Shown here piece by piece: positions 1-6,535 of a stretch of DNA of 32,425 bases (positions within the stretch are counted from its first letter, which is position 1; every line of letters starts with the position of its first letter). The position numbers and the translations under genes were made by a program. Origin of the DNA: an uncultured Collinsella sp. Its GTDB lineage: Bacteria > Actinomycetota > Coriobacteriia > Coriobacteriales > Coriobacteriaceae. Location of the stretch: the NCBI GenBank assembly GCA_900541745.1, contig UQLA01000022.1:1-32425 (forward strand), given 5' to 3'. Below the pieces are notes generated by a model, which saw nothing but the letters and a program-made list of their open reading frames with translations, searched no databases and was not told where the DNA came from.

Positions 1-29
1 GGAATGGCACAAAGGGCTGGGGCGGGTGG

Positions 30-81
30 GCATTACCCTTGGTGGTGGGCCCTGCGTGGGGTCACACCCCAAGGGTAATGC
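30..81. repeat. 13-bp perfect inverted repeat
   Basis: GCATTACCCTTGG at 30-42 is matched by its exact reverse complement at 69-81, with a 26-base spacer. Neither strand shows a T-run directly after the stem, so a simple rho-independent terminator is not well supported. It could be a protein-binding site or a structured 3' end of a transcript in the integrated element. Confidence 0.5.
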
Positions 82-109
82 TCCGCCTGACCGCTTTCAA
101 GCTCGTTGT

Positions 110-208
110 GGGTCGAATTTGGGTCGAATTATTCCGCGTACTTTTCTTTCGTAAATCTATGAAAACATCAAATGACCTGGAGTTATATTGACTTCAATTT
201 GGGTCGAA
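110..208 (+). repeat. Direct repeats of GGGTCGAA beside the attachment site
   Basis: GGGTCGAA occurs at 110-117, 121-128 and 201-208. The last two share a 13-bp identical block, AATTTGGGTCGAA, at 116-128 and 196-208. They lie 30 to 130 bp from the tRNA junction. Short direct repeats in this position are typical arm-type sites for a tyrosine integrase. That role is inferred; the repeats themselves are directly visible. Confidence 0.6.
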
Positions 209-237
209 ATGTCTGAATGAAACAACGTCGTAGCGAC

Positions 238-282
238 CTCATAACCCGGAGGTCGGTGGTTCAAATCCGCCCCCCGCGACCA
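238..282 (+). other. tRNA-Met(CAU)-like 3' fragment, attachment site (att)
   Basis: The sequence reads as the 3' part of a tRNA: anticodon loop CTCATAA (238-244, anticodon CAU), stem strand CCCGG, a T-arm GGTGG-TTCAAAT-CCGCC, acceptor strand CCCCGCG, discriminator A and encoded CCA ending at 282. The upstream five bases (gcgac) do not pair with CCCGG, and no D-arm or 5' acceptor strand precedes it, so the gene is not intact here. This is what remains when an element integrates at the anticodon loop and supplies its own copy of the 3' half to the original 5' half. The run TCATAACCC resembles initiator tRNA, but the missing half prevents a firm initiator/elongator call. Confidence 0.7.
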
Positions 283-291
283 TGAAACTTC

Positions 292-326
292 AGGTCGGAA
301 GCATAAAAGCTCCCGACCTTTTTCTT
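292..326 (+). terminator. Terminator of the original tRNA gene
   Basis: AGGTCGGAAGC and GCTCCCGACCT form an 11-bp stem with one mismatch and a five-base loop, followed directly by TTTTT. It lies 10 bases after the tRNA CCA. It is probably the native terminator of the disrupted tRNA gene, which supports placing the chromosome on the right side of the junction. Confidence 0.7.
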
Positions 327-541
327 TGTCTAGGGGTTTCGGCATCTCTCGTTCTTTGGGTACCTCGAGGCGGGCAATCAGATAGATGCTTACGAGTATC
401 ATAGGGTCTTTTTACGTCGCGGTCGTGTCTCGTACTGGTGCGCCGCTCTTTGTGGGACGTGTCACTTTGCCATAGGTTGTCCGGCGGCGGGGCGCAGGTC
501 GTTCCCCGTGGCGTCGCTCCTTTCGACGCTACGCTGCCTGG

Positions 542-850
542 CTACTCGTTCCACTGGTGCTTTTTCATGTCGACGCAGCCGTTGTCTCGGAAGGCGACTC
601 CTTCCTCCGTCAGTAGTGCTCGCTGGTCGGGGAAGTTTGGCGCGAGGCGTCCCGCGTGGTTGACGACGCGGTGGCAGGGATAATCGCCGTAGCGATCCGC
701 CTCGCTCAGCACCGCTCCGACCAGGCGAGAGTTTTTCTCCCTGCCGATGAGGCGCGCTATCTGACCGTACGAGGCGACGCATCCCGCCGGAATCTCTGCC
801 ACGACGGAGAGAATCTCATAAACCAAATCTTCGTCCAGGACTTTTCCCAT
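542..850 (-). CDS. MGMT-family (alkyltransferase-like) DNA-binding protein
   Basis: The 102-aa protein corresponds to the C-terminal DNA-binding domain of O6-alkylguanine-DNA alkyltransferase, without the N-terminal domain. It shows the helix-turn-helix part (SYGQIARLIG, about residues 27-36) and the active-site motif PCHRVV with Cys59. Short alkyltransferase-like (ATL) proteins usually have Trp in place of this Cys; here the Cys is kept, so both alkyl transfer and ATL-like lesion flagging are possible. The start is ATG with a GGGAG-type site about 8 bases upstream. It is the last gene on the minus strand after the MFS-CBS pair, about 175 bp downstream, so co-transcription is uncertain. Confidence 0.8.
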   Translation of the reverse strand: MGKVLDEDLVYEILSVVAEIPAGCVASYGQIARLIGREKNSRLVGAVLSEADRYGDYPCHRVVNHAGRLAPNFPDQRALLTEEGVAFRDNGCVDMKKHQWNE

Positions 851-1024
851 CGTATCGCTCCCGTGTTCGCTTTTGCCTTCGGGGGCGCGGCGCCGATCAC
901 CCGTGCTGCGATTTTCGCAGCTCCCCTTACCGAAGCATCGAGGGAAAGCGCGTGCGTGTCAAGGTTGTCTGGTCCAGTTGCTGGCTCGATGCCTCGAGAT
1001 GTTCGCCTCAAGTGCGACCTGCCC

Positions 1025-1531
1025 CTATTGGAAAAGGATGCCGAAGATGTATTTGGTGATGGCGGAGCGGCGGATGACCCCCACGAGTTTGCCCTCGTCA
1101 TCAACCACAGGAAGCTTCTTGAACTTCTTCTTCGCCAGCAGCGCGGCGACGCGGGCGATGCTCTGCTCGGGACGGGCACACACTACCTGGCGCGTCGCGA
1201 AATCCATGACGCAGCGATCCTTCAGGTCTTCGATGCGCTGCTCAAGGCTCTGATCGTCGAAGTACAGCATGGACGCGTCGCCGCCCGTGAAGATGGTGTG
1301 AGCGCGATGCTGCGCGATGGCTCCCATGACATCGCCGTCGGAGATGAACCCGACCACCTGGTTGCGCTCATCGATTACGGGCATGCTGCTCACCTCGTTT
1401 TCGGCGAGCATGCGCACCACGTCGGAAATCGTGCAATCCTGCGTGCAGGTGAACGGCTCTTCAATCATGATGCTCGAAACGGGCGTCCCCTCGAGCTCGA
1501 GCGGGATGCGCTCGGACAGAATCTCGGACAT
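1025..1531 (-). CDS. Two-CBS-domain protein
   Basis: The 168-aa soluble protein consists of two CBS domains. The first covers about residues 17-73 (SSIMIEEPFTC ... VVGFISDGDVMGAI), the second about 108-165 (VCARPEQSIARVAALL ... LVGVIRRSAITKYIF). Tandem CBS pairs (Bateman modules) generally bind adenine nucleotides and act as energy sensors, often controlling a partner. No catalytic or DNA-binding domain is attached. The start codon lies three bases after the stop codon of the MFS exporter, so the two are almost certainly co-transcribed, and the CBS protein may modulate that transporter. The ligand is unknown. Confidence 0.85.
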   Translation of the reverse strand: MSEILSERIPLELEGTPVSSIMIEEPFTCTQDCTISDVVRMLAENEVSSMPVIDERNQVVGFISDGDVMGAIAQHRAHTIFTGGDASMLYFDDQSLEQRIEDLKDRCVMDFATRQVVCARPEQSIARVAALLAKKKFKKLPVVDDEGKLVGVIRRSAITKYIFGILFQ

Positions 1532-1534
1532 CGC

Positions 1535-2974
1535 TTATGCCTCCTTCGTTTTCGGTGCGGTTTTCTTGGTGCGCACGCTGAATATGGCGCAGATAAGGGA
1601 AACGAGGCCGATTGCCGCGCACACCTTGTAAGCGACGCCCGCGCCCACGGCGGTGGCTACTTGGATGCTCGCATCGACGCCGGCCGACGCGGTGACGCTT
1701 GTCATGACCGTGATGATGAGCGCCGTGCACAAACCGCCGGCGACCTGGCGGCCGGTGTTCGCGATGGCGTTGCCGTGGGCGATCATGTCATTTTTCAAGG
1801 CATTGACACCCCATGTGTTCACCGGCATGTTCGCGAGCGACTGGCCGGCGGACTGCAGCATGCAGAACAGCGCAACCACCAAGATGGGCGTGTTTACCGT
1901 CGAAAGCGAGAGCAGGAACAGGGCGCCGGTCATGAGGGCCAGGCCGACGATCGAGATGGCACGCGGACCGAACTTGTCGAACACCACGCCGGAGATAGGG
2001 CTGATGATGATGCCCACCGCCGCGGCGGGAAGCATGGCCATGCCGGTTTCGAAGGCCGAAGCGCCAAGCGAGGTTTGCAGCAGCAACGGCAACAGCGTGT
2101 TGGTGACCAGGCATGCGGCGTTGATGAGCGTGACGATGATGGCGGCCACGCGGAACTCGCGCGTCTTGAGCGTGCCCAGTTGAAGCAGCGGGTCCTCGAT
2201 TTTGCCCTGGCGTACGACGAACAGCACCAAGCACACGACACCCGCGACGATCGAGCCGAGCACCACGGGGTTGCCCCAACCCATCGACGAGGCGCTCGAG
2301 AACCCGTAGAGAAGTCCGCCGAAGGCGATGGTGGAGAGGACGACCGAGGGCAGGTCGAGCTTGGGGTTCTTCAGCTCGCCCACGTTTTTCAGCATGAACA
2401 CGCCCAGCACCAGCACGAGAATTGCGAGGGGGACGATGGCGCCGATCATGGTGCGCCAGCCGTACGTGTCGATCACCGCGCCGCCTACGACGGGGCCGAC
2501 CGCGGGACCCGCCGACATGACGATGCCCGCCATGCCCATAGCCGTTCCTCGTTTCTCGACGGGGAACACCAGCATGGGAACCACCGAGACAAGCGGCATG
2601 AGCACGCCTGAGCCCGCCGCTTGCAACACGCGACCGATGATGAGGAACAGGAAATCAGGGGCTGCGGCGCACAGCAGCGTGCCCAGCGCGAACACCAGCG
2701 TCGCCCCGAAGAATAGCGCGCGGGTGCTGAACTTGTCGATAAGGAACGCCGAAACGGGGACCATGATGCCGCTCACCAGCGGGTATATGGACATGATCCA
2801 CTGGGCAGTCGAGGCATCGATGGCGAAATCGGACATGATGACCGGCAGCGCAGGCGACATCACCGTTTGGTTCAGTAGCGCCAAGAAGGCACCCAGGACG
2901 ACGACCGCGACGATGCGGATCTGGGTACCGGTAATGCGCCCATTGGCGGGCGCGACCGTACAATTATCAGACAT
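1535..2974 (-). CDS. MFS drug-exporter-like transporter, DHA2 (EmrB/QacA) family
   Basis: The 479-aa, strongly hydrophobic protein fits the 14-helix DHA2 family of proton antiporters. Visible markers are the first helix with LLNQTVMSPALPVI (about 34-47), the motif-A-like loop after helix 2, and motif C of helix 5 (SAGPAVGPVVGG), which is typical of antiporters that export drugs or metabolites. The substrate cannot be deduced. The ATG start has a clear GAAGGAAG site. It is the first gene of a minus-strand unit with the CBS protein. A 21-bp palindromic site at 3037-3057 lies about 60-80 bp upstream of the start and might be its operator. Confidence 0.85.
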   Translation of the reverse strand: MSDNCTVAPANGRITGTQIRIVAVVVLGAFLALLNQTVMSPALPVIMSDFAIDASTAQWIMSIYPLVSGIMVPVSAFLIDKFSTRALFFGATLVFALGTLLCAAAPDFLFLIIGRVLQAAGSGVLMPLVSVVPMLVFPVEKRGTAMGMAGIVMSAGPAVGPVVGGAVIDTYGWRTMIGAIVPLAILVLVLGVFMLKNVGELKNPKLDLPSVVLSTIAFGGLLYGFSSASSMGWGNPVVLGSIVAGVVCLVLFVVRQGKIEDPLLQLGTLKTREFRVAAIIVTLINAACLVTNTLLPLLLQTSLGASAFETGMAMLPAAAVGIIISPISGVVFDKFGPRAISIVGLALMTGALFLLSLSTVNTPILVVALFCMLQSAGQSLANMPVNTWGVNALKNDMIAHGNAIANTGRQVAGGLCTALIITVMTSVTASAGVDASIQVATAVGAGVAYKVCAAIGLVSLICAIFSVRTKKTAPKTKEA

Positions 2975-3494
2975 AAGCTTCCTTCGTATCTATTCGATTC
3001 TTCGCCGAAGGCGCGCCGGCCCACGGGCGAAATAACATGCACGTGCTATGCGTGCATCAGATACGACAGGAAGAAAGCGGCTGCTCAGAGCGCACTTGGG
3101 GAACAACAGGAGAGGCCCCGTATACCAGGGGCCGCCGAATTGCGATGTATGCTTTGGTCAAATCCTTCATAGCGGGGAGGTATTCTAGCAGCCGTCTTCG
3201 CCCCTTTCAAGGGATGTAACCCAGACGTTGATTTTCTTCACCGAGGCGCCATCGTTGACGGGTGGCGTGCTTCTCTATCGCCACACCGCGGGGCGAGGGA
3301 ACGCCGCGGCGAGCTTGTACATCGGCTATGTGTGCAGCTGCGAGCGTGTCGCCGGCGCGCGCTGGGCGCCAGTCCGATCCGGCCGACTCTTGCCGACGGC
3401 CGGTCGCCGTCCTCCTCCATCTCCGCCTGCTCTGTTTTTGCTCGGCTCCCTTGTCGTATCATGGACGGACGAGAATTGAGCGAAGGCGGTACGT
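2975..3494. promoter_or_regulatory. Intergenic region with divergent promoters and a palindrome
   Basis: This 520-bp stretch between the divergent MFS and ArsC-like genes contains only short, unconvincing reading frames. ATGCACG at 3037-3043 and CGTGCAT at 3051-3057 form a 7-bp inverted repeat with a 7-base spacer, suitable as an operator for the exporter. On the plus strand TTTTTG (3435-3440) and TATCAT (3457-3462), 16 bases apart, could be the promoter of the gene at 3495. Both calls come from inspection only. Confidence 0.35.
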
Positions 3495-3836
3495 ATGAAC
3501 ATCCAGATATTCGGCACGAAGAAAAGCTTCGATACTAAGAAGGCGCAGCGCTATTTCAAGGAACGTCGTGTGAAGTTCCAGTTCATCGACTTGAAGGAAA
3601 AGGGGATGAGCAAAGGCGAGCTCGAAAGCGTGGCGCGCGCCGTCGGCGGGATCGACGCTGTGATCGATCCAAAGGCGAAAGATGCCGACACGGTTGCGCT
3701 CGTACAGTATCTTGCTGCCGACCAGAAGTTCGAAAAGGTGCTCGATAACCAGCAGATTCTTCGTGAGCCCATCGTTCGCAACGGCCGCCAGGCAACCGTT
3801 GGCTACGAGCCTGACGTGTGGAAGGGCTGGGAATAA
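3495..3836 (+). CDS. ArsC/Spx-family thioredoxin-fold protein lacking the catalytic Cys
   Basis: The 113-aa protein has the length and pattern of the ArsC/Spx/YffB family: beta strand MNIQIFGTKKSFDTKKAQ, FIDL strand, and the C-terminal part with LREPIVRNG, where the conserved Arg-x-Pro of the family is expected. In this family the motif after the first strand normally contains the reactive Cys. Here that position is Ser11 (FGTKKSFDTKKA), encoded AGC, and the whole protein has no cysteine. Arsenate reduction by a thiol mechanism is therefore unlikely. A binding role, as in Spx-like proteins, or loss of activity are both possible. It is a single plus-strand gene facing ilvD. Confidence 0.8.
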   Translation: MNIQIFGTKKSFDTKKAQRYFKERRVKFQFIDLKEKGMSKGELESVARAVGGIDAVIDPKAKDADTVALVQYLAADQKFEKVLDNQQILREPIVRNGRQATVGYEPDVWKGWE

Positions 3837-3840
3837 AGTG

Positions 3841-3882
3841 AAGCGCCCACGCCCGTGGTTTTATCCACGGACGCGGGCGCTT
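3841..3882 (-). terminator. 18-bp hairpin between convergent genes
   Basis: AAGCGCCCACGCCCGTGG (3841-3858) faces CCACGGACGCGGGCGCTT (3865-3882). The two imperfect positions are A/C mismatches in plus-strand RNA but G-U pairs in minus-strand RNA, so the fold is better on the minus strand and would serve the dehydratase transcript. The T-run is weak (CACTTTATT on the minus strand), hence low confidence. Confidence 0.4.
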
Positions 3883-4008
3883 GCGTAAGACGTCTCTTGT
3901 CGTTTGAGTGGAGCGCCCCGGCGGCGCTGAACAACGCGCCCCGGTGACGTGGCTCGGGGCTCTTTGTGCCGCACATCTATGAGAGGAGATATTTGATGCG
4001 CATGGGCG

Positions 4009-5787
4009 CTACTCCATGTAGCCACCCTGAATGGCGGAAACTGCATGCTCGGTAAAGAACTTGAGCGTGCCGGAGGTATAGCGATTAGCCTTGGGCTTCC
4101 AAGCGGCTCGGCGCTCGGCCAGGACGGCATCGATCTCGGCCGGCTCCATCTCCTTGCCGGCGATGCCCACAATAGACAGCGAGCGCTCGGGGATGTTGAT
4201 CCGGATAAGGTCGCCCTCCTCGATTAAGGCAATCGGGCCGCCCACGGCAGCCTCGGGCGAAACGTGACCGATAGCCGGACCCTTGGAGGCGCCGGAGAAG
4301 CGGCCGTCAGTGATCAGAGCAATGCTCGCGCCCAGCTCGGGGTCGCTGGCGATAGCCTCGGTGGTGTAGAACATCTCGGGCATGCCGGAACCCTTGGGGC
4401 CCTCGTAGCGAATGATGACGGCGTCGCCGGGCTTGACCTCGTGCGTCAGGACGGCGTGGATGGCGTCCTCCTCGCAATCGAACGGACGGGCCTTAAGCGT
4501 GGCCTGGAACATCTCGCGCGGAACAACTGTGTGCTTGACGACGGCGCCCTCGGGGGCAAGGTTGCCGTGGAGGATGGCGATGGAGCCGTCGGTACCAAAG
4601 GCCTGGTCAAACGGACGAATGATGTCCTCGCGCTTGAGGTTCCACTTCTCCAAGTAGCGGCCGCACTTCTCGTAGTAGCCGTTGTTCTTAAGGTCCTCGA
4701 GGTTTTCGCCGAGGGTCTTGCCGGTGACGGTCATGACATCGAGGTAGAGCATCGACTTGATCTCCTCCATGATGCGCGGCACGCCGCCCGCATAGTAGAA
4801 GAACTGCGCCGGCCACTCACCTGCGGGACGGACGTTGAGCAGGTAGTGGGCGCCACGATGCAGGCGATCGAAGTCGTCGGCGGACATCTCGATTCCGAAC
4901 TCGCGGGCGATCGCAGGGATATGCAGCAGCGAGTTGGTGGAGCCCGAAATTGCGCCGTGGACCATGATGAGGTTCTCGAAGGATTCCTTGGTTACGATGT
5001 CGCGAGGGCACAGGTTGTGCTCGGAGAGCCACACGGACTGACGGCCGGCCTCGCGCGCAAACTCACGCAGGTCGGAGCTGGTGGCGGGCAGCAGGGCCGT
5101 GCCGGGAAGCATGAGGCCCAGGGCCTCGGCCGTGACCTGCATGGTCGAGGCGGTACCCATAAAGGAGCAGGCGCCGCAGCTGGGGCAGGCGTTGTGCTTA
5201 GCGAACTCGAGCTCCTCACGGGAAATCTCACCGCGCTCGTAGCGGGCAGAAATCGCGCCGAGCTGCTCCAGGGTCAGCAGGTCGGGGCCTGCATCCATGA
5301 CACCGCCGGTAACGACGATGGAGGGGATGTTGATGCGGCCCATGGCCATGAGGTTCGCAGGCAGGCCCTTATCGCAGCTGGCGACAAAGACGCCGGCGTC
5401 GAACGGGGTGGCCTTGGCATGGATCTCGATCATGTTGGCGATCATGTCGCGGCTGGGCAGCGAGTAGTTAATGCCGTCGTGGCCCTGGGCCTCGCCGTCG
5501 CAGATATCGGTGCAGAAGTAACGGGCACCGTGACCGCCAGCCTCGGCAACGCCGGCACGGACCTCCTCGACCAGCTCAAACAGGCCGGCAGAACCCGGGT
5601 GCGAGTCGCCAAACGTCGACTCGATAATGACCTGCGGCTTGTCCAGATCCTCGATAGTCCAGCCAGAGCCCAGACGCAGCGGGTCCATCTCGGGGCTGAT
5701 GGTGCGAAACTTGCCGGAACGCGGCTGCAGCTTGGCAACCAGATCGGCTGCCTCCTGCTGAATCTGTGCCTTGGTCTTCTCGTCCAT
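4009..5787 (-). CDS. IlvD/Edd-family dehydratase, probably for a sugar acid
   Basis: The 592-aa protein belongs to the dihydroxy-acid/6-phosphogluconate dehydratase family, which removes water from hydroxy acids with an Fe-S cluster and Mg2+. Signatures are CDGEAQGHDGINYSLPSR (about 96-113), SCDKGLP with Cys138, CPSCGACSFMG with Cys201/204/207, and the C-terminal DGRFSGASKGPAIGHVSPEA signature. By eye, the position of the first cluster Cys of IlvD (PCNIHL) reads PGSAGL, with Gly65. This and the adjacent gntP/gntR remnants point to a sugar acid such as gluconate or xylonate rather than branched-chain amino acid synthesis. The ATG at 5787 has GAGGAG at good distance; an upstream ATG at 5823 lacks that. 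The gene lies 108 bp downstream of the broken gntP, so it may have lost its original promoter. Confidence 0.8.
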   Translation of the reverse strand: MDEKTKAQIQQEAADLVAKLQPRSGKFRTISPEMDPLRLGSGWTIEDLDKPQVIIESTFGDSHPGSAGLFELVEEVRAGVAEAGGHGARYFCTDICDGEAQGHDGINYSLPSRDMIANMIEIHAKATPFDAGVFVASCDKGLPANLMAMGRINIPSIVVTGGVMDAGPDLLTLEQLGAISARYERGEISREELEFAKHNACPSCGACSFMGTASTMQVTAEALGLMLPGTALLPATSSDLREFAREAGRQSVWLSEHNLCPRDIVTKESFENLIMVHGAISGSTNSLLHIPAIAREFGIEMSADDFDRLHRGAHYLLNVRPAGEWPAQFFYYAGGVPRIMEEIKSMLYLDVMTVTGKTLGENLEDLKNNGYYEKCGRYLEKWNLKREDIIRPFDQAFGTDGSIAILHGNLAPEGAVVKHTVVPREMFQATLKARPFDCEEDAIHAVLTHEVKPGDAVIIRYEGPKGSGMPEMFYTTEAIASDPELGASIALITDGRFSGASKGPAIGHVSPEAAVGGPIALIEEGDLIRINIPERSLSIVGIAGKEMEPAEIDAVLAERRAAWKPKANRYTSGTLKFFTEHAVSAIQGGYME

Positions 5788-5895
5788 AATGCTCTCCTCT
5801 TTTGGTTTGAACGGTTGTACCAATCGTTGGTTAATGAATCAGGTGTAAATGGATACCGAGCGATGCACTCGGCGAAAGATGCTTAGCTACGCGAA

Positions 5896-6075
5896 CTAGG
5901 CGAAGAACGAAATCACCAGGGCGCAGGCAAGACCCGAAAGGCCGATGAGCGTCTCCATAACGGTCCAGGACTTGAGGGTGGTCTTCTCGTCAATCTCCAG
6001 GAACGAGGAGCACATCCAAAAACCGGCATCGTTGACGTACGAGAGGGCCGTGGCACCGCCGCAGATAGCACGCAT
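5896..6075 (-). pseudogene. C-terminal remnant of a GntP-family gluconate permease
   Basis: Only the last roughly 60 codons of a GntP-type gluconate:H+ symporter remain. They show the family's C-terminal signature SYVNDAGFW (GntT-type proteins have SHVND(S/A)GFW), then TLKSWTVMETLIGLSGL and a final hydrophobic helix. Intact members are about 440-450 aa, so over 80 percent is missing. The homology stops at about 6060-6080, where the opposite strand begins to encode the FCD part of a GntR regulator. The remaining helix cannot transport by itself. It lies upstream of, and on the same strand as, the dehydratase, implying an ancestral gntP-dehydratase operon. Confidence 0.75.
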
Positions 6076-6436
6076 GGCAGCCGAGCACGCAACCAACGAC
6101 CAGGTCGTCTGTATCAAAGAGCTCTGCGACGAATCCGAGCGCCTGGCCGAGGCCGGTGAGGATTACTCCGCCGCCGACACCGCGTTCCACAATGCCATTG
6201 CCGAGAGCTCCGGAAACCTCGTCGTTCCCCGCCTAATGGGCGTGTTCAAGGCATCCGTCCCCCTCTTTATCGACGTGACCGGCAAAAAGCTCGTCGAGGA
6301 AACTATCCGCACGCACCGCGATGTGGCCGACGCCATCGCCGCGCGCAATCCCACCGCAGCGCACGATGCGATGTATTTGCATCTGGTGTACAACCGCAAC
6401 ATGATTGTGGAGGGAGCAGAAGCAAAAGGCATTTAG
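6066..6436 (+). pseudogene. C-terminal (FCD) remnant of a FadR/GntR-family regulator
   Basis: From about ARMAAEHATNDQ to the stop codon the frame encodes an FCD ligand-binding domain: CIKELCDESERL, DTAFHNAIAESSGN (the classic D-x-x-FH-x-x-(I/L) motif) and a late ETIRTHRDVADAI helix with the metal-binding-type His. The N-terminal winged helix-turn-helix is absent. An ATG at 5945 in the same frame gives only antisense-gntP residues before the domain, so the fragment cannot bind DNA. It was divergent to gntP; one deletion removed both 5' ends and the shared promoter. Confidence 0.75.
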
Positions 6437-6470
6437 GGCCCGACAATAATCTTTCTTTGGCAAAACGCAG

Positions 6471-6504
6471 GCGGCGGCTGCCCAACACACAGGGCAGCCG
6501 CCGC
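6471..6504. terminator. Bidirectional terminator
   Basis: GCGGCGGCTGCCC and GGGCAGCCGCCGC form a perfect 13-bp stem with an 8-base loop. It is followed by ATTTTG on the plus strand and, on the minus strand, by CTGCGTTTTG. It sits between the convergent gntR remnant and the flavin oxidoreductase gene. Confidence 0.8.
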
Positions 6505-6535
6505 ATTTTGCAATCGATTGGTGCAAAGGGGGTGA

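Larger units (their letters stand above)
1..237. mobile_element. Terminal edge of an element integrated into a tRNA gene
   Basis: This stretch has no convincing reading frame and runs up to position 238, where a tRNA 3' part starts abruptly. The tRNA fragment is followed by its own terminator and ordinary chromosomal genes on the right. The foreign DNA therefore lies on the left, and the window opens inside it. It carries a 13-bp inverted repeat and repeated GGGTCGAA motifs next to the junction, as expected at the end of a tyrosine-recombinase element. The integrase and the intact tRNA copy would lie outside the window. The identity of the element cannot be told from this edge. Boundary and interpretation are inference. 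Confidence 0.55.

Noticed and set aside
157..402. 81-residue minus-strand frame across the tRNA fragment
   Set aside because: Its GADLNHRPPGYE core is the well-known false translation of tRNA antisense, and no ribosome site supports it.
656..2611. 651-codon plus-strand frame opposite the MGMT-like, CBS and MFS genes
   Set aside because: Antisense shadow rich in Arg, His, Asp and Gly. The opposite strand encodes well-conserved proteins.
3037..3219. 60-residue plus-strand frame upstream of the ArsC-like gene
   Set aside because: No ribosome site, no similarity recognised, and it lies over the exporter's probable regulatory region.
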